From Psychromonas marina (GTDB taxonomy: Bacteria > Pseudomonadota > Gammaproteobacteria > Enterobacterales > Psychromonadaceae), in the NCBI RefSeq assembly GCF_030161115.1, contig NZ_BSPQ01000013.1, forward strand, positions 310,001-374,000: DNA of 64,000 bases. Direction: 5' to 3'. The translations under genes were made by a program, and so were the position numbers. Below the pieces are notes generated by a model, which worked only from the letters and a program-made list of their open reading frames with translations, had not been told where the DNA came from and did not search any database. This document shows positions 46,335 to 55,309 of this stretch, one piece after another; position 1 is the stretch's first letter; the number at the start of each line of letters is the position of its first letter.

Positions 46335-47577
46335 TCAAACAGCAACTTTAAGGTTTTTCAACCCTGTAATAGAGTTTGGACCTTTCGATGCTTCTTCCGA
46401 TGCTTCTTCAATGTGGTCACTCCACCATCTCATAACTACTTTACGACGTTCAAGATAATCAGTACGATTGTAAGCGCTTCTCACCACATGTGACAGTGCA
46501 GCTTCGATTACGTCTACATCAAATCCCTGTTCGTTCAAAGTGGTACTAGCAAGTGATCGTAACCCGTGAACTGTTTGGCGATCTTTAAACTCCATACACT
46601 TTAATGCTGTATTAGCAGTTTCTTTATTAATGTGTTTTTTATGTGTTTTATCCGCAGGAAAGATAAACTCACTACCCAAGGTAATAGAATCAATAGTTTC
46701 TAACAATACCATTGTTTGTTCTGTTAACGGGGTTGTCTGGGGACAGCCCTTTTTCATTCGAGAAGCTGGAATATTCCACAGCTTATTTTCTTTATCAATT
46801 TCATCCCAACGAGCCCCTGCTGATTCAGAGGGCCGTGTCATAGTATGTAATTGCCACTCGATCAAACAGCGCGTAATGAGCTTGATGCTCGCATAATTAA
46901 GTGCGGTTAAAAGCTCAGGAAGTTCCTCTGGTTTGAACGATGGTTGGTTAGTCATTTGAGCTGTTGCAAATGCCTTGCCAATACCAGCAAGTTTGCAGTG
47001 TTCAATAACACCTGTACTAACGGAAAACGTTATGATCTCATTAACATTTCGACATATAAGCCCAATGGTTGCAAGCTTGCCCAGCGTTTTGCAACAGGTT
47101 GAATAACCTTAATAGTCTGGGTACAGTGATTTGGATAATAGGGAACTGACCTAAATGAGTTAATAAATACTTATCTAAGCGCTGCTTAAGCTTTTTAGCG
47201 GTTAACTCTTTAATACCCGACTTCTTAACCTCAAACCAATTTTCAAATACAGCCTGTAAGGTATTATTTAATTCAACCTGTTGGGATTGTAACGTTTCAT
47301 CTCGTTGAACTTTAGGCTCGATATCATTGGCGATAAGTTATCTGGCTTCACGCGCTTTTATTCTTGCATTTGCTAATGTAACGGTAGGAAATTTACCTAG
47401 GCTTAAATTTGCTCGTTTACGACTAATTAGTCGATAATAATTGAAGATCCACAACTTTGACTCATTTACTTTAACTCTTAAAACCAAGCTTTGCCCATCG
47501 ATTAAGTTATATTCTTTCTCTTTAGCTTTTGCTTGTTGTACTTCAGTTGCTGATAAAGGAGCTATTTTTCTCGCCAT
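46335..47577 (-). pseudogene. Decayed P4-type tyrosine integrase next to tRNA-Val
   Basis: Three frames together spell one integrase of about 410 residues. The N-terminal DUF4102 part (47577-47341, MARKIAPLSATEVQQAKAKE) ends at a TAA at 47338-47340 after EAR, where LIANDIEPKVQRDET continues in frame. A one-base shift near 47110-47120 is needed to reach KVIQPVAKRWASLQPLGLY, and another near 47020-47045 to reach NEIITFSVSTGVIEHCKLAGIGKAF, which is in frame with the C-terminal 206 codons. That part keeps catalytic-domain marks: TRPSESAGARW (Arg), HGLR, and YNRTDYLERR (Tyr). With one stop and two shifts the gene is dead. Its place at a tRNA 3' end marks an old island. Confidence 0.85.
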
Positions 47578-47749
47578 AGTAACATCACTTTTTTTATTGT
47601 TTGTCAGTGTTACTAACAGTGTTACTAAAAAACGTAGATTTTACAAGAAGCGGATAGATGTAATAAGACAGCTAAACTAATAAAAGTACTGATTTTATAG
47701 TGTGTTAGGGGATGTTTGGGATATCTAAGGATGTTCTGGGAAAGAGAAA

Positions 47750-47825
47750 TGGTGCTCGCTACTGGACTCGAACCAGTGACCTACGCCATGTCATGGCGGC
47801 ACTCTACCAACTGAGTTAAGCGAGC
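47750..47825 (-). tRNA. tRNA-Val (GAC)
   Basis: A 76-base tRNA with encoded CCA. Acceptor GCTCGCT/AGCGAGC, D stem ACTC/GAGT, T arm ACTGG-TTCGAGT-CCAGT. The anticodon loop ATGACAT gives T33 and anticodon GAC, so valine. The 27:43 pair (C:T) is a mismatch, and 32:38 is A:T, which makes the anticodon arm slightly unusual. The integrase relic lies at its 3' end. Confidence 0.85.
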
Positions 47826-47861
47826 AATATTTCTTTGCTTTGGAAGCAAAGCAATATTGCT
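47823..47861. repeat. Near-perfect 39-base palindrome at the tRNA 5' end
   Basis: AGCAATATTTCTTTGCTT and AAGCAAAGCAATATTGCT pair at 17 of 18 positions around a three-base loop. The left arm overlaps the first three bases of the tRNA. In the precursor RNA this would make a hairpin directly before the mature 5' end. Confidence 0.7.
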
Positions 47862-47937
47862 TTATAGCGCTTAAACTGTCAATAAAAGTTTTTATTTTTC
47901 AGTCTGTTTGCTGATTTTTCATGCAAGCAAGGCGCTA

Positions 47938-47963
47938 TAGGGCTCGAACCAGTGACACACATC
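47938..47963 (-). pseudogene. tRNA 3'-arm fragment
   Basis: In reverse complement, GTCACTGGTTCGAG is identical to the T arm of the tRNA-Val, followed by a diverged acceptor end (CCCTATAGCGCC). No other tRNA parts remain. It could be a relic of a duplicated tRNA or of an integration site. Confidence 0.6.
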
Positions 47964-48034
47964 ACATTAATATTTTCACTTTAGCTAAGCTTCATTGATG
48001 TCGATATTTTATTTGTTATGCCGATAGTCAGCCG

Positions 48035-48283
48035 TTAGCAATAAACCTTACCACCAATCAATTTAAGTGCGGGTGTACCACGTATCAATGTTTCTCGTGC
48101 AAAAAGTGTTTCACATTTAGGGCAAGTGCAAGAAACGTTTGTAAAATCGACACTGATACGTTCTTTAAAGCATTTTACTAAGGCTCCTTTGCCACCTTTG
48201 CGATATTTAAACAGTTGGCTTTTACATTTAGCGCAATACACATCGACCGTTTTAGTAGGGCCTTTCTTATTCGGTTTGGCCAT
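48035..48283 (-). CDS. Small zinc-ribbon protein
   Basis: An 82-residue basic protein with YCAKCKSQLFKYRKGGKG and CTCPKCETLFAR, giving two CxxC pairs of a zinc ribbon, and a closing VYC. It resembles small Zn-binding proteins of unknown role in marine gammaproteobacteria. Its start overlaps the previous gene by 17 bases, and AAGG lies nine bases upstream, so the pair is translated together. Confidence 0.7.
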   Translation of the reverse strand: MAKPNKKGPTKTVDVYCAKCKSQLFKYRKGGKGALVKCFKERISVDFTNVSCTCPKCETLFARETLIRGTPALKLIGGKVYC

Positions 48284-48482
48284 TTAAACGCGCCTTAAAT
48301 GCATTTTCATCCAATTTATAAAGTTTGACGCAGTTCACACATATGCAGGTGCGATTAATTCTGTCTAAAGGTAACAAATCTATTAATGAACGTGGTATAT
48401 TCTCGCGCTGGCACCAACAGCCATCACTGTTAACGTTACAACGATTTGCCTGCTGGCAGAATGGACAGATGTTTGAACTCAT
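48267..48482 (-). CDS. Cysteine-rich CWC family protein
   Basis: The protein has 71 residues with CPFCQQANRC, the GCWC motif that names the CWC family, and CICVNC near the end. These Cys clusters probably bind zinc. It is encoded just before the zinc-ribbon gene and overlaps it. Function unknown. Confidence 0.8.
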   Translation of the reverse strand: MSSNICPFCQQANRCNVNSDGCWCQRENIPRSLIDLLPLDRINRTCICVNCVKLYKLDENAFKARLNGQTE

Positions 48483-48688
48483 TTTCGACTCATCATAAAA
48501 TAATCCACTATATCGCTATACTGATTAACAAACCAACTTAATTTTTGCCCTTGTCATTAATTACGTGGACTAATATGCCTCATGAATTTGAGGATATTTA
48601 TGGAAGAAGCAATTAATTTTAAAGGAAATATTGGCCACTATTTAGTGTCATTGGTATTACATACTCAACATTATTTAGGAAACAAAGC

Positions 48689-49984
48689 ATGCTTTGGTTA
48701 CAACTTGCTACGGTATTATTTTTTATTTTCATTGGTGCGCGCCTTGGCGGTATCGGAATAGGCTACGCGGGCGGTGCGGGTGTCATTGTTCTTGCATTAA
48801 TGGGAATGGAAACCAGTATGGCTTATATTCCCATGGAAGTGATTTTAATCATTATGTCTGTTATTGCTGCCATTGCAGCGATGCAACGCGCAGGTGGTCT
48901 CGATTACTTAGTACATATATCTGAAAAAATGTTGCGTAAGCATCCTCAATATATAACCTTTGCCGCGCCGATGGTCACCTATTTCATGACTCTACTAGCA
49001 GGCACAGGTCATACTGCCTTTTCAACTTTACCCGTGATTGCAGAAGTGGCTAAAGAGCAAGGTATTCGCCCTTCTAAGCCCTTAAGTATTGCCGTTGTTG
49101 CTTCGCAGATTGCTATCACTGCATCACCGATTTCAGCAGCAGTTGTTGCTTTTGCCGCAATGTTGCACCCTTTTGGCATTAGTTATTTACAACTATTATG
49201 CATCGCTATTCCTTCAACCTTTATTGCAATTATGATTGGTGCAGTGGTTGCTAATCTATTAGGTAAACCACTATTAGAAGATCGCGTTTATCAGGCACGT
49301 CTGGCCGAAGGGTTAATAAAAAAGCGTGAACAAGGTGAATATACACCAACTTCAGATGCGAAATTTTCAGTTTATGCATTTGTCACTGCGATTGTTTTGG
49401 TCGTAACCTACGCAATTATGCTATCAGGTTTCATTGAGCACCCAACCATCGGCCGTAGCGAAGCAATTATGGCAATCATGCTTGCTACAGCGGGTGTTAT
49501 TGCAATGAAGTGCAAGCTTAATGTCAATGACATTACACAAATGCCAACCTTCCGTGCCGGTATGTGTGCTTGTATCTGTGTATTAGGTGTCGCTTGGTTG
49601 GGTTCAACCTTTGTAAATGGTCATATCGATGAAATTAAGGAGCTGTCAGGTTCATTATTAGCAAGCTACCCATGGATGTTAGCCTTGATACTGTTTTTCG
49701 CTTCTATGTTGCTCTATTCACAAGGCGCGACAACAGCAGCGCTAATGCCAGCGGCACTCGCAATGGGCGTTGAACCAATTGCAGCGATTGCATCCTTTGC
49801 AGCGGTCAGCGCGTTATTTGTTTTGCCGACTTACCCTACCCTATTAGCCGCCATTGAGATGGACGATACCGGCTCAACTCGTATTGGTAAGTATGTCTTT
49901 GATCATCCGTTTCTGTTGCCTGGTATTGTAACGATTGCGGCATCTGTAACGATTGCATTTGTGATTGGTGGTATGGTGCTTTAG
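48689..49984 (+). CDS. dcuA: Anaerobic C4-dicarboxylate transporter (DcuA-type)
   Basis: A 431-residue inner-membrane protein with about 10-12 helices. ARLGGIGIGYAGG at the N-terminus, AGTGHTAFSTLPVIAEVAKE and QIAITASPISAAVVAF are typical of the Dcu family, closer to DcuA than DcuB. It exchanges aspartate, fumarate, malate or succinate. AGGAAAC precedes the ATG. No clear FNR box was found in the 200 bases upstream. It stands alone, followed by the repeat array. Confidence 0.9.
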   Translation: MLWLQLATVLFFIFIGARLGGIGIGYAGGAGVIVLALMGMETSMAYIPMEVILIIMSVIAAIAAMQRAGGLDYLVHISEKMLRKHPQYITFAAPMVTYFMTLLAGTGHTAFSTLPVIAEVAKEQGIRPSKPLSIAVVASQIAITASPISAAVVAFAAMLHPFGISYLQLLCIAIPSTFIAIMIGAVVANLLGKPLLEDRVYQARLAEGLIKKREQGEYTPTSDAKFSVYAFVTAIVLVVTYAIMLSGFIEHPTIGRSEAIMAIMLATAGVIAMKCKLNVNDITQMPTFRAGMCACICVLGVAWLGSTFVNGHIDEIKELSGSLLASYPWMLALILFFASMLLYSQGATTAALMPAALAMGVEPIAAIASFAAVSALFVLPTYPTLLAAIEMDDTGSTRIGKYVFDHPFLLPGIVTIAASVTIAFVIGGMVL

Positions 49985-49993
49985 CGCCAACTT

Positions 49994-50748
49994 GTAGGCC
50001 GGCTTTGTTTTTGACTTCCGCTACTCGTTACTAATAACCTGAAGCTTAAAAAACCGTCGGGCTAAAGCCACGACCTACAAAACATTCAGCTCCAGCAGCC
50101 CCTCAATGGCTGTTGGGCTGAAGGCTAGCCTATAAAATTCAATTCAATTCAATTCAATTCAATCAAGCTAATGTAGATACTCTGCTTAAGCGCAAGCTCT
50201 TTTATACCGACACGCACAAGGTGTTGTTTTTAACTTTCTCTGCTCGTTACTCGCAATCCGAAGCTTAAAAATCGTCGGGCTAAAGCCACGACCTACAAAA
50301 CACTCAGCTCCAGCAGCCCCTCAATGGCTGTTGGGCTGAAGGCTAACCTATAAAATTCAATTCAATCAAGCGAATGTAGATACTCTGCTTAAGCGCAAGC
50401 TCTTTTATACCGACACGCACAAGGTGTTGTTTTTAACTTTCGCTGCTCGTTACTCGCAATCCGAAGCTTAAAAACCGTCGGGCTAAAGCCACGACCTACA
50501 AAACACTCAGCTCCAGCAGCCCCTCAATGGGTGTTGGGCTGAAGGCTAACCTATAAAATTCAATTCAATCAAGCGGATGTAGATACTCTGCTTAAGCGCA
50601 AGCTCTTTTATTCCAACACACCAAAGGTGTTGTTTTTGATTTCCTCTGATCGTTACTCGCAACCCAAAGCTTAAAAAAACGTCAGGCTAAAGCCACGACC
50701 TACAAAACATTCAGATCCTCCTGTAGGTCGGGCTTTAGCCCGTCAATA
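49994..50748. repeat. Tandem array of REP-like palindromes with an AATTC microsatellite
   Basis: Three closely similar units and a diverged fourth. GTCGGGCTAAAGCCACGAC recurs at 50056, 50274 and 50477, with a variant at 50681, giving periods of 218, 203 and 204. Each of the first three units also has CAGCCCCTCAATGG-type palindromes and a run of AATTC: five copies at 50136-50160 in the first, two in the second and third. The 15-base excess of the first period equals the three extra AATTC copies. The last unit ends in GTCGGGCTTTAGCCCGTC, a mirrored REP. Confidence 0.85.
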
Positions 50749-50786
50749 GGTCATTGGTTTAAAGAGAACGCTAAAAATCAGCAAAA

Positions 50787-50815
50787 AAAAAGGCTTCCAA
50801 ATTAGGAAGCCCTTT
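50787..50815 (-). terminator. Terminator of the DUF3010 gene
   Basis: On the minus strand, GGGCTTCC-TAATTT-GGAAGCC is followed by about nine Ts. Confidence 0.92.
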
Positions 50816-50839
50816 TGCTATCTGATCTATAAAAACAGA

Positions 50840-51271
50840 TTATGAAGATTGTTGCTCTAAGTAACCAAACGCCGTTAGCATTGCTTGCTCTTGGAATTTT
50901 TTCAGGCCTAATTCAACCGCAGTAGGCTGATTTTGAGCACCTGATAAGCCTTCTTTGATGTACGTTGAAGAAAGAACATGTACATTCACATCAGGTAACA
51001 GTTGTAATGCCCCTTCAATTTTAAAGCTTAATGGGCTACCTGCAAACTTACCTTTTTGCGCACGTTGTTTTATAACAACTGTATCCACTTTGTAATCTGT
51101 CATTAATTGTTTAAAGTCAGCTTGAAACTTTTTCAACGGAACCGTATTAATTCCGTCTACTAAGTTAAACTTATTTGCGCGTACTACTGGCACGTCATAC
51201 AAGCCTTTATCTAGTTGCATTATTGCGATAATCGCTTCGTTACCAATTAGTTCTACGCCACATACTCTCAT
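50840..51271 (-). CDS. DUF3010 family protein
   Basis: A 143-residue cytoplasmic protein. The N-terminus MRVCGVELIGNEAIIAIM, the middle VVIKQRAQKGKFAGSPLSFKIEG and the end EQAMLTAFGYLEQ match DUF3010, a family with an RNase H-like look and no known function. AAGGGTAATAAA precedes the ATG, and only 14 bases separate it from the LeuA-like gene, so it is co-transcribed. Confidence 0.88.
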   Translation of the reverse strand: MRVCGVELIGNEAIIAIMQLDKGLYDVPVVRANKFNLVDGINTVPLKKFQADFKQLMTDYKVDTVVIKQRAQKGKFAGSPLSFKIEGALQLLPDVNVHVLSSTYIKEGLSGAQNQPTAVELGLKKFQEQAMLTAFGYLEQQSS

Positions 51272-51285
51272 TTTATTACCCTTAT

Positions 51286-52815
51286 CTATTTCGTGTGCAT
51301 TTTTAAATTTATCATGCGAATTGTTGCACCAATACCCGCTAATACTTGGTTAGCATTGACACCACGAGTTGTTATTTGCTCGCCATCATCAAGCCATGTT
51401 ACGGTACATTCCGTTAACGCATTAGTCTTTCCACCTGGTGGAATGCGTAATTGGTAATCAATTAATTCAGGAAAGATAAATTGCTCTTTATCTAGTACTT
51501 TTTTCATTGCGCTAATGAAAGCATCAAAGCCACCATTACCGCTACCACTTGTTTTATATGTTTGTTCATTGACACGAACACGAATACTCACCGTTGATTC
51601 TAGCTCTAACCCGGAATTAATCGAGCAGTTTAATAGTTCAACATAGTTGTATTCATTACGTTCGAGCAGATCAGCAATAATGAACGGCAGATCGTCTGCG
51701 CTAATGGTTGCCTTTTGATCACCTAAACGCACAATACGTTGTAATAGTTTTTGTTGCTGACTACTATCAAGGTCAATATCCATCGCTTCTAAATTTTTAG
51801 CCAGTGATGCTTTACCACTCATTTTACCTAACGCATAACTACGACAACGAGCAAAGCGTTCAGGTGTCAATGCTGACATATATAAGCCACCCTTTTTATC
51901 ACCATCAGCGTGAATACCACTGGTTTGGGTAAACACATCAGCGCCAACAATCGGGGTGTTATCCGCACAACGTTTACCAGAAAAACTTTCGACTAACTGG
52001 CTTAATGTGTGGATCTCTTTTTCATCAATATTAACGGCTATATTTAATTTATCTTGTAAAACAACAGCAACTTCAGCTAATGAAGCATTACCGGCACGTT
52101 CACCTAAACAGTTCATCGTACAATGAATCGAAGAGACACCCGCCTTCACTGCATACATTGCATTCGCAGTCGCTAATCCGTAATCGTTATGCCCATGAAA
52201 ATCAAACTTATTATCAGGGAAGCGTGCGGTCATATCGCTTAAACTATCAAATACCTCTTGTGGTGACATCACCCCTAAGGTATCCGGTAGCATAAAGTGA
52301 TTAATGCCTAATCCTTGAAGTTTGCTCACCATGTCGTAAACATATTCAGGACTATCTTTATAGCCATTAGACCAATCTTCAAGGTAAACATTAACATTCA
52401 AGCCTTGCAATTGTGCATACTCAATAGTCTGTTTAACTTCGGTAAGATGTTCATCTAACGTCTTTTTAAGCTGCTCTTTACAGTGCTTTAAACTACCTTT
52501 AGTTAATAGGTTTAACACTTTACCGCCCGCTTCAACAATCCAGTCGACGCTGCGTGTATGATCAACAAAACCTAACACTTCGATTCGTTCAACTAATCCT
52601 TCTTTTGTTGCCCATTCATTTAGTTGTGCAACAGCATGTTTCTCACCCTCTGAAACACGCGCTGATGCCACCTCAATGCGGTCAACTTTTAACTTTTGCA
52701 GCAATGCCTTAGCGATACTTACTTTTTCTGCTGGCGAAAAAGAGACACCCTGTGTTTGTTCTCCATCACGTAGGGTGGTATCCATCAATTCAACAGTCAA
52801 TACCTGCTTCGTCAT
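51286..52815 (-). CDS. 2-isopropylmalate synthase / citramalate synthase family protein
   Basis: A 509-residue DRE-TIM enzyme. DTTLRDGEQTQGVSF opens the barrel, HGHNDYGLATAN carries the metal-binding His pair, and a LeuA-type regulatory domain fills residues about 375-505 (GFDAFISAMKKVL). It condenses acetyl-CoA with 2-oxoisovalerate (LeuA) or pyruvate (citramalate synthase, CimA); the divergent form leaves this open. It follows leuCD but a terminator lies between, so it may have its own promoter. No leuB is present here. Confidence 0.82.
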   Translation of the reverse strand: MTKQVLTVELMDTTLRDGEQTQGVSFSPAEKVSIAKALLQKLKVDRIEVASARVSEGEKHAVAQLNEWATKEGLVERIEVLGFVDHTRSVDWIVEAGGKVLNLLTKGSLKHCKEQLKKTLDEHLTEVKQTIEYAQLQGLNVNVYLEDWSNGYKDSPEYVYDMVSKLQGLGINHFMLPDTLGVMSPQEVFDSLSDMTARFPDNKFDFHGHNDYGLATANAMYAVKAGVSSIHCTMNCLGERAGNASLAEVAVVLQDKLNIAVNIDEKEIHTLSQLVESFSGKRCADNTPIVGADVFTQTSGIHADGDKKGGLYMSALTPERFARCRSYALGKMSGKASLAKNLEAMDIDLDSSQQQKLLQRIVRLGDQKATISADDLPFIIADLLERNEYNYVELLNCSINSGLELESTVSIRVRVNEQTYKTSGSGNGGFDAFISAMKKVLDKEQFIFPELIDYQLRIPPGGKTNALTECTVTWLDDGEQITTRGVNANQVLAGIGATIRMINLKMHTK

Positions 52816-52898
52816 TACGTTACTCCATTAATCGTTTACTAAAAATCCATTGCGCTATGTATTTTCTCCATAAATAGTGCAATAAATTCTTGTGATAA

Positions 52899-52924
52899 AA
52901 AAGGCGCAAAAGATGCGCCTTTTA
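52899..52924 (-). terminator. Terminator between leuD and the LeuA-like gene
   Basis: Stem AAAAGGCGCA/TGCGCCTTTT; on the minus strand a six-T run follows. It may act as an attenuator for the next gene. Confidence 0.8.
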
Positions 52925-52951
52925 AATCTTTAACTGGCTATACTAACGCAA

Positions 52952-53572
52952 TTAAGCGTTAGTCCATAGCCAAGGCAGTTTCTTTTTGTTTAGCTCTTCA
53001 TAAGCAGCGATTTTATCTTCGTGCTTAAGTGTCCATGCGATGTCATCTAGACCATCTAATAATGATTCTTTACGGAATGCATCAACGTCAAAACTAATAA
53101 CAATGCCGCCTGGCGTTGTTACTTGTTGTGTCGCAAGATCAACAGTAAATTCAACACCTTCGTTAGCAGAAATTTCAGCCATTAAAGCAGCAAGTTCAGC
53201 ATCCGTTACCATAATTGGTAAGATTGCATTTTTAAAGCAGTTACTGTAGAAAATATCAGCAAAGCTTGTTGATATAATCGTGTTAAAACCGTAATCGGCA
53301 ATTGCCCATGGCGCATGTTCACGTGATGAACCACAACCAAAGTTTTCACCAGCAACTAAAATCTTAGCGCCTTGAAAAGCAGGTTTGTTCAATTCGAATT
53401 CTGGATTCGGTGTTACGTTGTCAGCCAAAAAACGCCAGTTATGGAATAAATTGATGCCAAAACCAGTACGTTCAACTTTTTTCATAAAGTTTTTAGGAAT
53501 GATTTGATCAGTATCTACGTTACTACGATCCATCAAGGCAGCGATACTTGTATGTTTAATATATGGTTGCAT
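52952..53572 (-). CDS. leuD: 3-isopropylmalate dehydratase small subunit
   Basis: A 206-residue swivel domain of the aconitase superfamily, with NFGCGSSREHAPWAIADYGF near residue 77. It forms the dehydratase with LeuC, which isomerises 2- to 3-isopropylmalate. AGGGATTAGATA precedes the ATG; 10 bases separate it from leuC. Confidence 0.96.
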   Translation of the reverse strand: MQPYIKHTSIAALMDRSNVDTDQIIPKNFMKKVERTGFGINLFHNWRFLADNVTPNPEFELNKPAFQGAKILVAGENFGCGSSREHAPWAIADYGFNTIISTSFADIFYSNCFKNAILPIMVTDAELAALMAEISANEGVEFTVDLATQQVTTPGGIVISFDVDAFRKESLLDGLDDIAWTLKHEDKIAAYEELNKKKLPWLWTNA

Positions 53573-53582
53573 TATCTAATCC

Positions 53583-54980
53583 CTATTTCCAGTCACGAAT
53601 ATCAACGAAGTGGCCTGCAATCGATGCAGCGCCAGCCATAGCAGGAGATACAAGGTGAGTACGACCACCTTTACCTTGACGACCTTCGAAGTTACGGTTT
53701 GAAGTTGATGCACTACGTTGACCGTCTTCTAATTCATCGCCATTCATTGCTAGACACATTGAACAACCTGGATCACGCCATTCCCAACCAGCGTCAAGAA
53801 AGATTTTATCTAAACCTTCTTTTTCTGCTTGCAGTTTAACAGGGAAAGAACCCGGTACAGCGATAGCTTGAACACCTTCAGCTACTTTTTTACCTTTTAT
53901 GATATCTGCTGTTGCACGGAAATCTTCAATACGACCATTTGTACAAGAACCAACAAATACGATATCAATGTTGATATCAGTAATTTTTTGACCCGCTTCA
54001 ATGTTCATGTATTTAAGTGCACTTGCACATGCTTGTGATTTCACTTCATTTTCGAAATCAGAAGGTGAAGGTACAGTACCCGTTACAGAGACAACTTGCT
54101 CAGGAGATGTACCCCAAGAAACTTGTGGCGCAATATCTTCAGCTTTAAGTATAATTGTTTGATCAAACTCAGCACCTTCATCAGAAGCCATCGACTTCCA
54201 ATAAGCAACAGCGTCATCCCAATGATCAGCTTTAGGCGCGAATTCACGACCTTCTATGTAATCGAACGTTGCTTGGTCTGGTGCAACGAGTCCAGCACGA
54301 GCGCCGGCTTCAATAGCCATGTTACAAAGCGTCATACGGCCTTCCATTGAAAGGTCTGTAATGGTGTTACCAGCAAATTCCATTACATAGCCAGTACCAC
54401 CTGCGGTGCCCGTTACAGCAATGATTGCTAAAGCAATATCTTTTGCTGTTGAGTGAGCAGGTAATTGACCTTCCACTTTAACCAGCATTGTCTTTGCTTT
54501 CTTCTGTTGTAATGTTTGTGTTGCCATTACATGTTCAACTTCAGAAGTACCGATACCAAAGGCTAATGCACCAAATGCACCATGTGTTGCTGTATGGCTA
54601 TCACCACAAACAACTACCATACCAGGGTGCACAAAACCGTGCTCAGGTACAACGATATGGATAACACCATTTTGGTCGCTATCCATGCCGAATAAGTTAA
54701 TTTCGTTCTCTTCACAGTTGGCCGTCATTGTTTCAACTTGTTTTTTAGCAATAGCGTCAACAATGTTGTAACGATCTTTAGTAGGAACACAGTGATCGAT
54801 AGTACCCAGAATACTGTGTACATTTCGCACGCCACGGTTTTGTAGGCGTAGGCCTTCGAATGCTTGTGGGCTTGTTACTTCGTGCATTAGATGTCTGTCA
54901 ACGAACAGAAGTGGCGATCCTGATTCTGGCTCGTGAACTAAGTTCGCATCCCAGATTTTTTCATACATAGTTTTAGTCAT
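53583..54980 (-). CDS. leuC: 3-isopropylmalate dehydratase large subunit
   Basis: A 465-residue Fe-S enzyme. The cluster cysteines lie in [14 protein letters not shown] and [11 protein letters not shown], with [16 protein letters not shown] marking the active site. ATG 54980 has AAGGAAAACA upstream; a longer frame to 55049 lacks a site. First gene of the leuCD unit. Confidence 0.97.
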   Translation of the reverse strand: MTKTMYEKIWDANLVHEPESGSPLLFVDRHLMHEVTSPQAFEGLRLQNRGVRNVHSILGTIDHCVPTKDRYNIVDAIAKKQVETMTANCEENEINLFGMDSDQNGVIHIVVPEHGFVHPGMVVVCGDSHTATHGAFGALAFGIGTSEVEHVMATQTLQQKKAKTMLVKVEGQLPAHSTAKDIALAIIAVTGTAGGTGYVMEFAGNTITDLSMEGRMTLCNMAIEAGARAGLVAPDQATFDYIEGREFAPKADHWDDAVAYWKSMASDEGAEFDQTIILKAEDIAPQVSWGTSPEQVVSVTGTVPSPSDFENEVKSQACASALKYMNIEAGQKITDINIDIVFVGSCTNGRIEDFRATADIIKGKKVAEGVQAIAVPGSFPVKLQAEKEGLDKIFLDAGWEWRDPGCSMCLAMNGDELEDGQRSASTSNRNFEGRQGKGGRTHLVSPAMAGAASIAGHFVDIRDWK

Positions 54981-55309
54981 TGTTTTCCTTACGATGCTAT
55001 ATGCATTTAACTTATTGCTGGACAATCCATTTACTATGATAGAAACCATTTGATAATGACTATCATATAGGCTTGTATAGTGTCTTTAAGAAAAGTTATT
55101 CTAATTGAAAGGTGACAATCTCACAAGATAGCGCTTTAAAAATCATTCGGATTAAAGCGTAATTTGTCATTAATTGTCATATTAATGCAGGCCATCTTAA
55201 TATTTGCTCATTATTCCTACTAAGTTGGCGATAAATCATAATAAAAATGGATGATTTTTTAATAAGCCCGTAATATTAGTGCTTACTTATTTATTTCTCT
55301 GGAGCAGCA
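54981..55309. other. Divergent promoter region of leuC and rnd
   Basis: About 330 bases with no gene. A leader peptide rich in leucine codons, as expected for classical leu attenuation, was not seen. Confidence 0.4.

Noticed and set aside
48600-48764. A short ATG frame upstream of and overlapping the dcuA start
   Set aside because: It runs into the dcuA coding region in another frame and has no good ribosome binding site or known motif.
49994-50748. Regular repeats that might look like a CRISPR array
   Set aside because: The repeated unit is over 200 bases, with no short spacers between constant repeats and no cas genes nearby.
54981-55309. Classical leucine attenuator leader
   Set aside because: No short frame rich in leucine codons and no mutually exclusive hairpins were found.
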